Position numbers and translations under genes: made by a program. A stretch of DNA of 64,000 nt. Origin: Rusavskia elegans (Eukaryota > Ascomycota > Lecanoromycetes > Teloschistales > Teloschistaceae). Shown in pieces: positions 1 to 10,612 of this stretch. Location: NCBI GenBank assembly GCA_011316305.1, contig SAUG01000033.1:215495-279494 (forward strand). The letters are read 5' to 3'. The notes below the pieces were generated by a model, which worked only from the letters and a program-made list of their open reading frames with translations, ran no database searches and was not told the origin of the DNA. Each line of letters begins with the position of its first letter. The stretch's first letter is position 1.

Positions 1-472
1 GGAGTACAATGCCTGGGCTTTTCCTTACTCCTGGGCACGTGAAAGTTGGACCGGTTCTCAACCTTTATGGTGGCGGTTACGGTGTCCACCAAGCGCCATC
101 ATTGGTCCCACCACCTGGATGTCACTCAATCCTTCTGGAACCGGATTTGTCGGGCCTGCTACCAAGCAGTCTATAGTATGCCCATTTCATCTGCTGTGTT
201 TGGGCGTTAGCTTGCAAGGTGCGGTCACGAAAGATATTGAGCTGAGAAGTATGGCTTAAGTAGGTACTTTAGAAACTCGATTGGTATCTATAATGATCGA
301 CGTGGCGGTGACATCCTCACACAATATTGGGCCCCTGAACTTGCTCCAAGCAGCGAGCGGTGGGGTGATTGCGGTTTTACGAATCCAACCCCACGGTCAA
401 GATCTTCGTGCAAGATCAATTGCTTAGACCACACCACCATCAAATAAGATAGGCAGTGGTCTATAGTTAACA
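1..472. other. No gene recognised
   Basis: I see no convincing reading frame, RNA gene or repeat here. The longest frame, on the minus strand at 288-476, has no recognisable composition. Confidence 0.5.
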
Positions 473-590
473 TCAAATGTTTCTGACACCCCGAACCCGA
501 AGTTCGCGCAATTGAGGGGTTGCAGTGAATTAATGTTGAAGAATCAACAAATACTCACATCCTCACTTGACCTCCTCCAACACCATGGCT
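473..590 (+). repeat. Copy A of a duplicated upstream segment
   Basis: This stretch leads up to the ATG at 585 and aligns with 1434-1547. Shared blocks in the same order include AATGTTTCTGA, GAAGTTCGCGCA, TTGAGG, GTAGTGAA/GCAGTGAA, GAATCAACA and TCACTTGACC. In this copy the segment ends at CCATGGCT, the likely start of the small gene. It is probably that gene's promoter and 5' UTR. Confidence 0.6.
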
Positions 591-1239
591 ACCACCGACC
601 CAGACAAAACAATGGCAGCACCATCCCATCAAACGGAGGACAGCGCGCAAAACAGTGTCCAAGATAGTCAGCCAGACGGAACGACCTCTCCCGAATCGCC
701 ATTGATCGTCCCCATCAAAACCCAACACGAAATAATGAGAGATTCCTTCCTCAGCGTCAAGGATTCCTATCCCAGCTCTCCAGCACTCAAACTACCGGAT
801 CCTCAAAAACGAAAAGCGCTCTCCTAGGGTAAAATCTTTTCCCTCTTTCCCATTTACTCTCTCCACATGTACAACAGTCTACTAACAAAACTTCTTTGGC
901 GATCAGTTCCTAACCTTCGACTTCGATCCCACGAGCAGCGACCAGGCCACCATGCTCGCTGTCCACCTCACCCTGACCTCGCATTGCTCCGCGATGGAAC
1001 ACCTCCGCCCTCTTATCTTTCAGCGCAACAAAGATGCCGAAGCCCTTTACTAATTTCACGGGCTCGAACTGCTCTGCGATCACGAAATCTCAGCCCGTAT
1101 GTGGCAAGAGCAGATGAGAGTTTTGCAGTTGAAAGCCGGGCATTGGACGGAAGAATTGTCGCAGCTCAAGGAATTGGCTCGGCCTGGTTATCGCTACGGG
1201 AGCTTTGATGGGGAGGCGTGGGGAAAGCTTGATCATTGA
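585..1239 (+). pseudogene. Decayed small gene, function unknown
   Basis: The first coding part runs from ATG 585 to an in-frame TAG at 825-827, just before a GTAAAA donor at 829. An intron with a CTAAC branch-like site and a CAG acceptor ends at 906. The sequence from 907 to the TGA at 1237-1239 then reads as a natural protein (for example TFDFDPTSSD, then MWQEQMRVLQLKAGHW and LARPGYRYGSFDGEAW), broken only by a TAA at 1051-1053. Joining at 828/907 puts the second part one base out of frame, so an extra G near the donor is also implied. TAG and TAA each derive from CAG or CAA by one C to T change. The family is not recognised. The alternative is a short intact protein of 80 residues ending at 827. 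Confidence 0.5.
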
Positions 1240-1433
1240 AAGGGAATGTTGTGGTATTGCCATGCTTGTGAGATGAATCTAGAACGATCAACAGGGAAGA
1301 GCTGTCGTTCGGTTTTATCGATCGCTTGAATACCTCACTTGAATGCTCAGGTTTAGGTCACCTCCTTACCTATCATCTTTCATTACGCCCTCCTACTACC
1401 GACCTAAAAGCACGGTAATCCATGAAGGATATC

Positions 1434-1547
1434 CAATGTTTCTGAAATGCTGATTTTGAAGTTCGCGCATTTGAGGAGTCGTAGTGAACGAGCTGGAAAG
1501 AATCAACATTCACCAAGTTCACTTGACCCGCCGCCTTGCAACTGGCT
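1434..1547 (+). repeat. Copy B of the duplicated upstream segment, without the ATG
   Basis: This is the imperfect direct copy of 473-590. The start region reads CAACTGGCT instead of CCATGGCT, so the initiation codon is lost. About 70 bases on (1618-1630) the string GCCATGCTTGTG recurs from 1259-1271, which lies just after the stop of the decayed gene. Copy B may therefore be a whole-gene duplicate with its coding part deleted. That last step is inference. Confidence 0.55.
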
Positions 1548-2876
1548 CATTCCACAATCAACTTCCACCGCATGACATACTGATTAGAATAAATGCCTCT
1601 TCTAGCCAGGCCGACTGTGCCATGCTTGTGCGGCCAGCAGATATCTTACCGGTCGAAGAAATCTAGAGTACTATTCCTATACCGTAAAAACGCTCGGTAT
1701 TATTGTAAACAAGATGCAAGAGTGGTGCCCATATACATGAAGTACTTTCTTCATTCCATTCCAGGGACGTCGTCTGGGTCCCAAGAGCAAATTCTCAAGG
1801 GACTAGGCGATGACATCAAGATGCATAGAGCTGCTCCTAACCAGGGCTCGTTCTCTAATTCCCTCCAGTGTTCCTGTCATGACTCTCTCAGCCCGAAAAG
1901 GCCGGATAATTCTTTCCGAGGAACATCACGGAGCAGCGAATTGTTCAACGGTTCTACACCAAAGATCGATACTGTATCAGAGGCTCTCGAGACCGCACTC
2001 TAGTATTGAACATGACATGCATTGTTGAGAGGGGTGTAGCTTGGAATTGGCAGATACCGTGTGGTTTTGATCTATCGTTGTATTACCTCCCCTGTTACGG
2101 CATCCAATTCATGGGCTTGTCGTATTGACAGTCAGTTGCGACAAGGGCGTACAGCAGTGGTAACCTCGATGTATGACTACGAGACAAATAGTACTTAGAC
2201 GCTGCCATACCGCTAAATTAAATAAATGCTCGTTATTGGTGTGTAGCTTAGATTGCAGACAATCTCCAGCACCACAAGTCTGGCTGTATTCCTACAGTTG
2301 GCAGGGTGTGCAAGCGTTACCTCGATTGAGAACCATATCGCTGCATAAGATATGACCCTAGAATCGTTACAACATCTGGACGTTGCGCTTCGTAGTGGAT
2401 CTCTCAATTTTTCTCATTCGTCGACAGCCATTTTGTGGACACAGATCTGACAGATGTTGAGGCCCACACCAGCTATCCCAACCAATCGGATGGCTTGGAC
2501 TTTCTTGAGTCTCTCACATTGGTAATAGAGCCGACTCATTGACATTTCTGTTGATAAATGAAAGGACTTAATCAGGCGAACCCTCTTTCTTTGACAGTGT
2601 AGTTGATGCTCAATCAGTCTATCGATTTGGCAAGGTCTTCGTATCAGCCCCTTTGCTTGAGATGCGATTGCGTTATATCACGCCGCCTTGTTGGAAACTC
2701 CTGTGTGTGGGTGCTGACCTTGACGTTGCGAGAGCGAGTATTTGTCGGAACTCGCCAGTACTTCGACCAACTCGTAATAATCTACTGAAGCTATATCTTG
2801 GATATGGAGCGCCTTCCCCTTCTTCATAATATGAACAACGTTTCGAAATGGAGAAGGTAGATCTCAAGCATTCCCT
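1548..2876. other. No gene recognised
   Basis: Apart from the short GCCATGCTTGTG match near 1618, I see no coding signal or organised repeat in this stretch. The small open frames have no recognisable composition, and the longest (1593-2003) is interrupted by no obvious splice pattern. Confidence 0.45.
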
Positions 2877-5800
2877 TCAGATATTCATGCTCTCTAATAA
2901 CGCAATCAAAGATTCGTTGCCCCTTTCCTTGGCGTACTGCATTGGAGTCCATCCTCGATCGTCTACCGTCATAGCATTCCTAGTGAGCCCAATCTCGATG
3001 AAGCGAGCCATAGTATCCTCACAGCCCAAGTCAGCAGCCCAATGCACGATCGTTCGATTTTGTGCATCTTTCTCTTCCAGATCTTTCCTTTGACCCTGCC
3101 ACAGCGGCAACAGCAATTCCACCGATCTTGGATGGCCGTTGTCCCTAGCGCATCGTAAAGCTGTTCGACCAGGACGGTCCACGAGGCTGGGATCAGAACC
3201 GTGAGCAAGTAAAATGCTGACGAGCTCTTCGTGATCATTATTCGCCGCATAGTGCAGGGGAGTCTCTCCATATTTATCCATACTCAAAACGTCGCTACCT
3301 TTTTCGAGCAGTACTTCGAGGATATCCTTGTGTCCCTTTTCGGCAGCCCAATGAAGCGCAGTCTTTCTGTGGTGTGCGTCTTTTTCGTTTACACCTACCG
3401 CTTTGCCAAGCGCGAGTAGCACTGCCTCCAGGTCTCCATGCTGAGCTCCCCAGAATAAACGCTCAGCGGCCTTCGCAAGTTCTTCGTTACGGGTGTTGTC
3501 TTGTCTTGCAAAAGGAATGGTTGTATCTAATACCTCCAGCGTAGATCCAGCATCAGGTCCGGCGTCAGCGCCCGCCTCTATTAGCAAGTGTTCAATTTGA
3601 CTTTGATTGAGCTGTCGGGCACAATCAAGAGGTGTTCGGTCATCTTTCGCTTTGTGATTGAGAGATTTCATCATAGGCAGCAGAAGCCTTATCAGCCCAT
3701 CAAACTTACCCATGACAGCGTAGTGAAGGGGGGTTAGGGCGACTTCATCTTGACTATCCGCATCGCTTCCATGCTGAAGAAGTAATGCGGCAATGTGCTG
3801 CTGGCCCATTTCCGCAGCACAATGCAGAGCAGTTCGCATGTTGTAATATTTGCTGCGTAAGTTGGCGTCTGCACCCTTCTCTAGGAGGGTTTCTGCTGCT
3901 TCCGGCAATTCGAAGTATGCTGCTTCGATCAGTATATCGCCCCACCTCCCCTCCTTGAGATCGAGTTGATTGACAAATCCCAACAATGTCGGAAAGATCG
4001 GCGTACGAATAGCCAAGCTAAAAGCAGTGAGTCCATCATTGACAGGCGATCTCACATCCACTCCATGGTCGAGTAGTCTCTGGAGAACAGTAGACTGTCC
4101 GAAAATGATTGCTTTGTGCACAGGTCTCAACCCACGGGCGTCTTTGGAGTCCATTTTAGCACCGCTGTCTAACAACATATGCGCAGTTAGTTCTCGTCTT
4201 GACTCGAGCGCATGATGTAGAGGGGGTCCATCACGATGGGATGGGAGATCGATCTGGACATCTGGTCTCTTAATCAATCGACGGGCAATTGTACCATGTT
4301 CTGTACTAGCAGCGTAGTACAATGGCGTTCTTCCCTGGCTATCCTGCACATTAACATCGGTGTATGACCGCTCGAGTAGTCGTGACATGGTCATGTCGAG
4401 GTCGAATTTCGCGGCGAGGTGTAGATCTTGCAGCGATAGCGAAGCTTCGGCGACCGAACGTGCAACGGACATATGCTGAACACAATGCTCGAGATTTGCC
4501 CGGTCAGCCAGAAAATGGATGATCATGTTCACTAAGTCGTTCGTTTCAGGACTGTCTCTTGCGTGATAGCCCCAATGGTCGGCGATATAGGTGTAAAGTG
4601 GGAGCATGTCCTCTTTCGTCGTGCGATCGAAAAGTAGAAAGGTAAGGCAAGCCAATGTTAAGTTGAGCGGAGACAGCGGAAAAATGGCTTTGCGCTCCCG
4701 GTCGAAGTACTCCTGGGCAGTGTAGTGTACAAAACGGATGATATTGGTCTCCTTATCGATGACTGCCAGGCCTGCACACACAGAGAGAAGTGATTCCTCA
4801 TGGATAGTAGCGTCATCATCAAAGCTAGAGTCACCGGGAGTGATAGCTAGCGCTTGCTGCAACATCGTGATGGTAAGTGGCCGATGGGTGAAAGTGAGCC
4901 AAGAGAGTACGCCTTGTGCTAGATCTCCGTCCTCCTCACTCTGGCTGCTAATTCGTTTCATGATCTGTTCGTAAGTAGCGTTCAGCTCACGTGGGAGCTC
5001 TGCTAGACCTTTCTCGACATCTTTCCTGCTGTGTTTTCTGACGATAGAGCTTACATGAAGTTGTGCGAGGAGAAACCTAGAACCATCTTATCAATTTGTG
5101 TGCAATTGGGCCAGCAGATGGATCAAATTTTTCCTTGAGAGCCACCGCAAAGCAGGAAACAATATTGATAGGACCATGTAGATATATGACAGAGGATGTC
5201 TTACATTCCATGTGTTCTCTCCACGATCATGCTTGCGATTTTTGTCTGTAATGTGTCATCGAGTCGGATGCGGCGCGCCCAATTCTTTTCTGCTTTCAGA
5301 CGAGCTATGACGTGAAGATTGACATCTTGATCGTGAGCCCGAATGTCCAGTCGTAATGCGTCTTTTAATTGATATTGGATGTCTGGAATGTAACGTGAAG
5401 TCACCATGATACTTGTACATGAGGGCAACATGAGTATTCCTTCGACCAGTTCATCCCTAACTCCATTCTCTTGCGTGCACTCATCCAAAGCGTCGATGAT
5501 GATGTAGACTCGAGTGAATGTTGCCATCTCGGCTTGTAATAACTCAAGATACTCGGGCAAGGTGGGATCAGTCTGCTTCTTGCTGTGGGATTCGTAAGCT
5601 TTCTTTACCCTGCTAGAGATACCAGAACGTTGTTGAAGAAGCTGCTCCAAGATACTGGCGATATACTTTGGCGTCGACTGCTGATTGAATTCGTTGTAAT
5701 CACAGTAGATGCCAGCTACGGCGATATCGGATTCCTTGAATGTATTATTCAGATGATCGATGACCATTGAAGAAGCGACGGTCTTCCCAGCTCCTGGCAC

Positions 5801-6427
5801 ACCAGGGCACCAAAGAATGCGCGATACTCCGGTCTTCCAAGCCAAGAACTTATCATCGTCAAGTAGCCACGTGATAGTCCCCTCCTGGTATTTAGCGAAG
5901 ATACCATGATGCTTGGACCAGAACTTCACTGGTGATATCCATGAGAGTATGTTGCGCGTTTCCTGATTGATTTGACGATTTTTGACGTCTTCAAGCTCCA
6001 ATCTCACTGCTTTCGAAAGCTCTACATGATCTGCTTGCAAAGCCAGTCCAAAGAGACTTTTCTGGCGCTCTAGACTCTCCAAGATCTCCACGATCTCCCC
6101 CTTTTGGAATGGCCAGCTGAAAGTTTTGCCTAGCCTTTTAATTCCTTGTGCAGGTTCAAGAGCACTTATCAGTCTTCTCAAAGTGGCCTCGTAGCGCTCG
6201 AGCGGCTCCTCAAGTATTTTTAGTGTTGAAAAGATGGGATCGCCCGGCACCGAGTCCTGGGAAAGATCGCGAAGCGTCTCGAGGACGCCTTTGGCCCCGC
6301 TGACCTCCAGGAGAAACCGACTCTTAGATTCACTAGCATCTCGTACATTTCCCAAGTAACGTACAATAGTGCTACTAAGCTGAAGGACAGCAATAATACT
6401 TGCTACTGTGCTCAGAGGGTCCGCCAT
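2877..6427 (-). CDS. HeLo-like / NACHT / ankyrin STAND protein (fungal NLR-like)
   Basis: There are two exons, 6427-5205 and 5076-2877, split by a 128-bp intron (GTAAG..TAG); the product is 1140 aa. Residues 1 to about 200, opening MADPLSTVASIIAVLQL, match the N-terminal domain typical of fungal STAND proteins (HeLo-like type). A NACHT NTPase follows: P-loop GVPGAGKT at 209-216 and Walker B VYIIIDALDEC at 307-317. A winged-helix-like part with the usual FVHYTAQEYF motif comes next. From about residue 630 to the C-terminus there are about a dozen ankyrin repeats (RTPLYYAA, RTALHCAA, LTPLHYAV, KTALHWAA, ETPLHYAA). In this family, ligand sensing by the repeats is thought to drive NTPase-dependent oligomerisation and signalling through the N-terminal domain, often in non-self recognition. 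The ligand is unknown. The domains look complete and no inactivating change is visible. Confidence 0.88.
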
Positions 6428-6566
6428 TTAATGGAGGCAAGCCTCGGAAAGATTGCACGCAAATGTTCAGATTTGGCCTCAAGATCATGGAGGCTGAAGC
6501 AATCACCCTCGTCTACCTTCCCCGCTTCAGTTTGGGCAAGAGCAACCGCGATAGCCCACGGCAGCC

Positions 6567-6912
6567 CAGCGTGGGCAACGCCCGCACCGCACAGAGGCTA
6601 GTGCTGGTGCGGTGCGGCTCATCCAATCAGACGTGCGGAGCGGTGCTAGGGTTCTGCGAAATAACATGCCTTGGCGCCAAGCCCCTATAGATCTAGTAGA
6701 AGCCCCTCGAACCCCTAAAATCTTTATTAGTAGGGCTTGACGTCACTAGACTACTAGTAGTAGAGAAGCCCCTGCCAAGGCTCTATTATAAGCTAGATAT
6801 GCTGATAGCATGCTAGCCCGCACGAGGCTCGGTACGGAGCGGTGCTAGCTATCTGATTAGTCGGTGCGGTGCGGTGTGGGCTAGTACGGTATATGCGTCT
6901 CACCCCACGCTA
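6567..6912. mobile_element. Candidate hAT-like MITE
   Basis: The segment begins CAGCGTGGG and ends CCCACGCTA, which is TAGCGTGGG on the other strand, the CAGnG/TAGnG type of hAT ends. Close to both ends lie clustered GCACCGCAC / GTGCGGTGC motifs (6582-6612, 6640-6650, 6835-6845, 6863-6880), the kind of subterminal repeat hAT transposases bind. Inside, a perfect CTTGGCGCCAAG palindrome (6670-6681) and repeated AAGCCCCT strings occur. It has no coding capacity. No 8-bp target duplication is visible (CGGCAGCC left, GTCTGAAG right), so the edges may be eroded or misjudged. Confidence 0.45.
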
Positions 6913-6956
6913 GTCTGAAGAGAAGTAGCCGTAGATATACATCGCTGTTGCTACTG

Positions 6957-7154
6957 CTACATCCAATCGCAAATGCTCTCTCGAATAAAACTTTCCAACG
7001 GAGCAGCAGTAGCTATATCTTGAACTTTACTCCAATTATCATGTCGCCACACGGTGAGATGAAAGCTTTTCAAATCCCGTAGCTTGAGCACCGGCCCGAG
7101 ATCGCTCTTCCGCCGTTGTATCTTCGGAGCGCAACAATTTAGTACCGCAATAAT
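6957..7154 (-). pseudogene. ATG-less coding relic of 65 codons
   Basis: On the minus strand this frame is open from 7154 to a TAG at 6957-6959 and has no ATG. Its composition is protein-like, with phrases such as LKLRDLKSFHLTVWRHDNW and TAAPLESFIRESICDWM. That style is seen in the C-terminal part of fungal F-box type proteins, but I cannot name the family. It ends about 45 bp from the MITE candidate, so it may be the tail of a gene broken by mobile DNA. Confidence 0.35.
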
Positions 7155-7598
7155 TCAATACCTTTACAGGCATGCATAGCCACTACTACCACCTCTTTTA
7201 AAAATTCTAAAAAGTGCAGAATATAGGGCTTGCTAAGCTTACTTTTTAGCAGTAAAGAAATAATTCTGCGACCGTACAAAACCGAGAAATATCTAAAAAC
7301 GTCTACTACTACTGGTCTTGGCGCGCCAGCCTTATAGCGGAGCCGCCAAGATTATTCGAAGGCTTAGGCCAGTACCTGACTTAACCAGCAGGTAAGCAAG
7401 TCATATAAGCCCTCAGAACCACACCAAAACGGGGGCCTCACACTTGACTTGATCTTAGTGGGTATTTGGGGTCTGCTGGAGGTTTACATGTCATAACCCG
7501 GTGACCCTTGCTAACGTACCCTAACGCCATCGAACAGAATCATTTCATCAATTTCGTGATCTATCCCAACTCCCCAGCTTAGAAAAAAGTAACATAAT
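7155..7598. other. Gene-free stretch with short inverted repeats
   Basis: No gene is seen. A hairpin-forming pair, TCTTGGCG near 7315 and CGCCAAGA near 7345, flanks a GC-rich core. GCAGAAT near 7217 and ATTCTGC near 7263 form a second, looser pair. The stretch could be more mobile-element debris, or the 3' flank of the membrane protein gene that follows. Confidence 0.4.
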
Positions 7599-9608
7599 TC
7601 AAAAAGAAACATAACTCCAGCCACCCTGTCGAGATCTCACGATGCCAATCTTCGTATCATCAGACCTTCCTTCACCCTCCTCAAACCCATCCTCTTTGGG
7701 TCCAGGTGCCTCGTTTCTGTCAGCACCATCGAACCTACTGGCAACGAGGCCGAAGACATTCAAGCGAGCTTGAATCTCGTTCGTTGGCCCAGATTCGTCG
7801 AGAAGTATAATTATTGTGATGGTAATACTCAGTGCGACAAAGAGTAAACAAAGTGCGACCAAAGTGAAAAGCGGAGCCTTCGGAACCCGGGTCACGAGTA
7901 TGTTTCGACGAATTTGCTCTTGCTGGGTTGGTACTGGGTCCCAAGAAGCTGCCGACCAAGCCAACAAGGTCTTCTCGAGGTTTCGTGAATAGCTCGATGC
8001 AATTTGACTAGAGGTATTGCTCATGAAGGTGGAAAGCTGGACGTTGTATGCGAACTGCTGATATGCGGAGGGGTCGTTCATAGTGATGACTTGGCGAACG
8101 ACTGCGGCGACTTCATCGCTCGCCGATGTGATGGTACCGGATGTGATGGTGTTGTTGATCCAGATGTATGTGAATTCGTGGATCGTGATTTCACAGCCCA
8201 GGATAAACCATTTGCCGACACCGGGAGATACCTCTGGTTCACTTTGCAAGCCTATGTTGCCATCAGAGATGATGAAGTAACCCAGAATGCCGGCAAAGAA
8301 AGGATTCGCGTATCGTTGAGCTGAAGTGTTCAGTGCGTGGTCAAGGCTTGTGTTGTTGAATGGGATGTTCAACGAGCTGTCCGAAAAGAACCCGACACAG
8401 CCAGCTTGGTTGTTGATACACGACGTCGAATAATATTCTTGGTTACCCTTTAAAATAAAGTCGACGCTGCCCTTGAAGTTCTCTGAGCAGTTGAAAGCTA
8501 CTCCTCCTGTCCAATCGTCTTTTGGTTGATCAAAGTATGTAAACTCCATGTTGCAATTCCGACTGATGGGGTGGCATGAACTACTGGCTGCAAAGGTCGT
8601 AGCTTTGAAGTCGACGTCTGGCCGAGGGTTAGCCGGCGCAAGAAAAGAAAAGTTGGTCCCATTGTGGGTGCTTGTCAAGATCTGGCGGTGGCTCGAGACG
8701 TTCATAATAATCTGGTATGGGTCACCAAGGTAAGCTGATCCAACGCAGGGTGGCGAAGCCATGAGCGTAGAACGATTGAATGAAGCGACACACGCGTCTG
8801 GAATACTGTCGCCGTAAGCTTGAGCGGTGGAATTGGAAAACGACATTTGAGACACAATGACAGCTGACATTGTGACCTGGAACCAAGTGTCGACTGCCCA
8901 TATCACAGTGCTACTATCATTAGCCATGTACTGATACCGCGTGATACCCGGGCTTTACCTCAGAGTCGAGACAACCAACAAGGAGGTCATCGTGTAAGAT
9001 AGTAGGCCGTTAATCCTGTGCCTTCGCTTACCCACGAGGTACCACATGGTATCCCACAGAGACGTGAGCTTAGCCTCAAAGCCCTCAAAAAGAAGGCCAA
9101 GCTGGTAGGTTGTCGGAAGGTTCTCGATTTGCCGGTTCACGGAGTACCGGCTCAAGCGTCTTGCAACACGGTAGGACACCAGTGTCATGATGAAGCCTGG
9201 TGAGAGCCCTGCTATGGTACTTGCCCACGAGGCAAGTGTAGTCAACTGTGTGGCGCTGAAGTCAACAAAGTAGGCTTCCGCATCATCAATATCGCCTGGA
9301 AGCCTTAGCTCGGGTAAGGATGATGTTCCCCGTTCAAGTCGTCGACTAAAAATAAGGTAGACCAAAACCCCAATAATTACAATAAAGGGCAGAGTAGTCA
9401 TGGCCACGGCTGGGACGAAGTTGTGCCAAAGGTTATCACGACGCTGGCTTCTAGACCTGCTAGCGACAATGCTAGTAATATGTGAAGGGCGTCTCTGGTG
9501 ATGTTCGGAGTCGTGATCAAATAGATTTGTTTCGCTTCCGCTGCTGCGGATTAGTGCTGTTAGATGTTCTTTCTCGCCAACGACAGTCGGAGGTGCTAGA
9601 AGAGTCAT
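7599..9608 (-). CDS. Multi-pass membrane protein with Cys-rich, N-glycosylated loop; family unnamed
   Basis: Two exons, 9608-8959 and 8913-7599, give 654 aa. The 45-bp intron (GTAAAG..GATAG, with CTAAT near the 3' end) was chosen because it keeps frame and reads through a membrane segment. A basic cytosolic N-terminus is followed by hydrophobic segments at about 64-87, 122-146 and 200-225. A long ectodomain then carries many N-x-S/T sites and paired Cys (SSCHPISRNC, FNCSENF, TSCINNQAGC). A last segment lies near the C-terminus (PLFTLVALCLLFVALSITI), with an acidic tail. Motifs YFVDFSATQL and YQLGLLFEGFEAKLTSLW recur in the decayed copy at 38-40 kb, so this is a small family here. The role is unknown. 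Confidence 0.75.
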
Positions 9609-10612
9609 CTGAATGTCTGCGGTCTGCGCTGAAGGACAGGTCTGTTAGTCGACTGGTGAAGCTGGGTCTGACGGTGCCTCAACGGAGGTTGACATAGTAT
9701 TAGTTGAATTCGATACATCGTGGGGCGAATCTCAGTTTTATGTACTTAAGTTTCAGGAGCTTTCAGTCTTGGAGTAGGCTGACCGCAGCACTGGGAGTCC
9801 ACGCGGCTGAAACGCTTCTTGTTTCGGAGATTTCCGAATATCAAACATGAGAGGGCGTCAAAGGGCAGTTTCGGATTGGCCAAGAGTGAAGAGAGGCGTG
9901 GGTAGGCAGTGCTCTCAAGATGACACAAATCCAGCGCAAAGCGATAATCCGAGGTGAATATCATGGTTGAGGTATACAGAATTCAATGCACCTTTGTAGA
10001 TGGCTTGAGTGGATCAAATGCTATATTGTTTGGAGTAAGAATGACAATGCAGCAAAGCCTTCCACGGGACGGAGAGATGGCAGAGGGGAACCTACGGTGT
10101 GGGTGGTGTCGCACACTCTAGGCATCTCGCCGGCATCCATCCCAAGTAGCGAGCCAAGTCGCGATTACATTCAAAAAGAGCTGGAATTGAATTCCATAAG
10201 GACAAAAATGCCCTGCGGAAGAGATAGCTGCGGATCAGGCAGAGTCGCGAACTCGTGAACTGCCTACTTCAGTGACTTGACACAAGCCCAGTAGATTGGC
10301 GAGATACTCAACAGCTGGAAGTAGAGATCATCAACAGCATACCAAGCGAGTTGAGAAGGTGTGGGAAACCTCTACAGCTGCAGCTGAGTACGATGTCTCT
10401 CAAATAGGCAGCGACTGCACGTCGGAAGGATTGAAGGAGGCTGTTTGAGATTTTTGACGGCGTGGGGCACCAGAGGTAGGCTACTATATCCACACCACTT
10501 GGTCCACATTGGTCAATCTATCTCGACCCAAGCCTCGGCTTTAGACAGAGGTTTCTCCTGTAGCCTCCACCACAGCCTAGTCCCTCATTATATGAGTGTG
10601 CCCTAGTCTACA
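9609..10612. other. Divergent intergenic region
   Basis: This 1-kb gap separates the membrane protein (leftward) from ORC5 (rightward) and must hold both promoters. I see no coding frame I would support; the best, 9986-10258 on the plus strand, has no recognisable features. Confidence 0.5.

Noticed and set aside
867..1208. Open frame of 113 codons overlapping the decayed small gene
   Set aside because: It is Arg/Pro-rich in the manner of shadow frames. The overlapping frame reads far more like a natural protein despite its stops.
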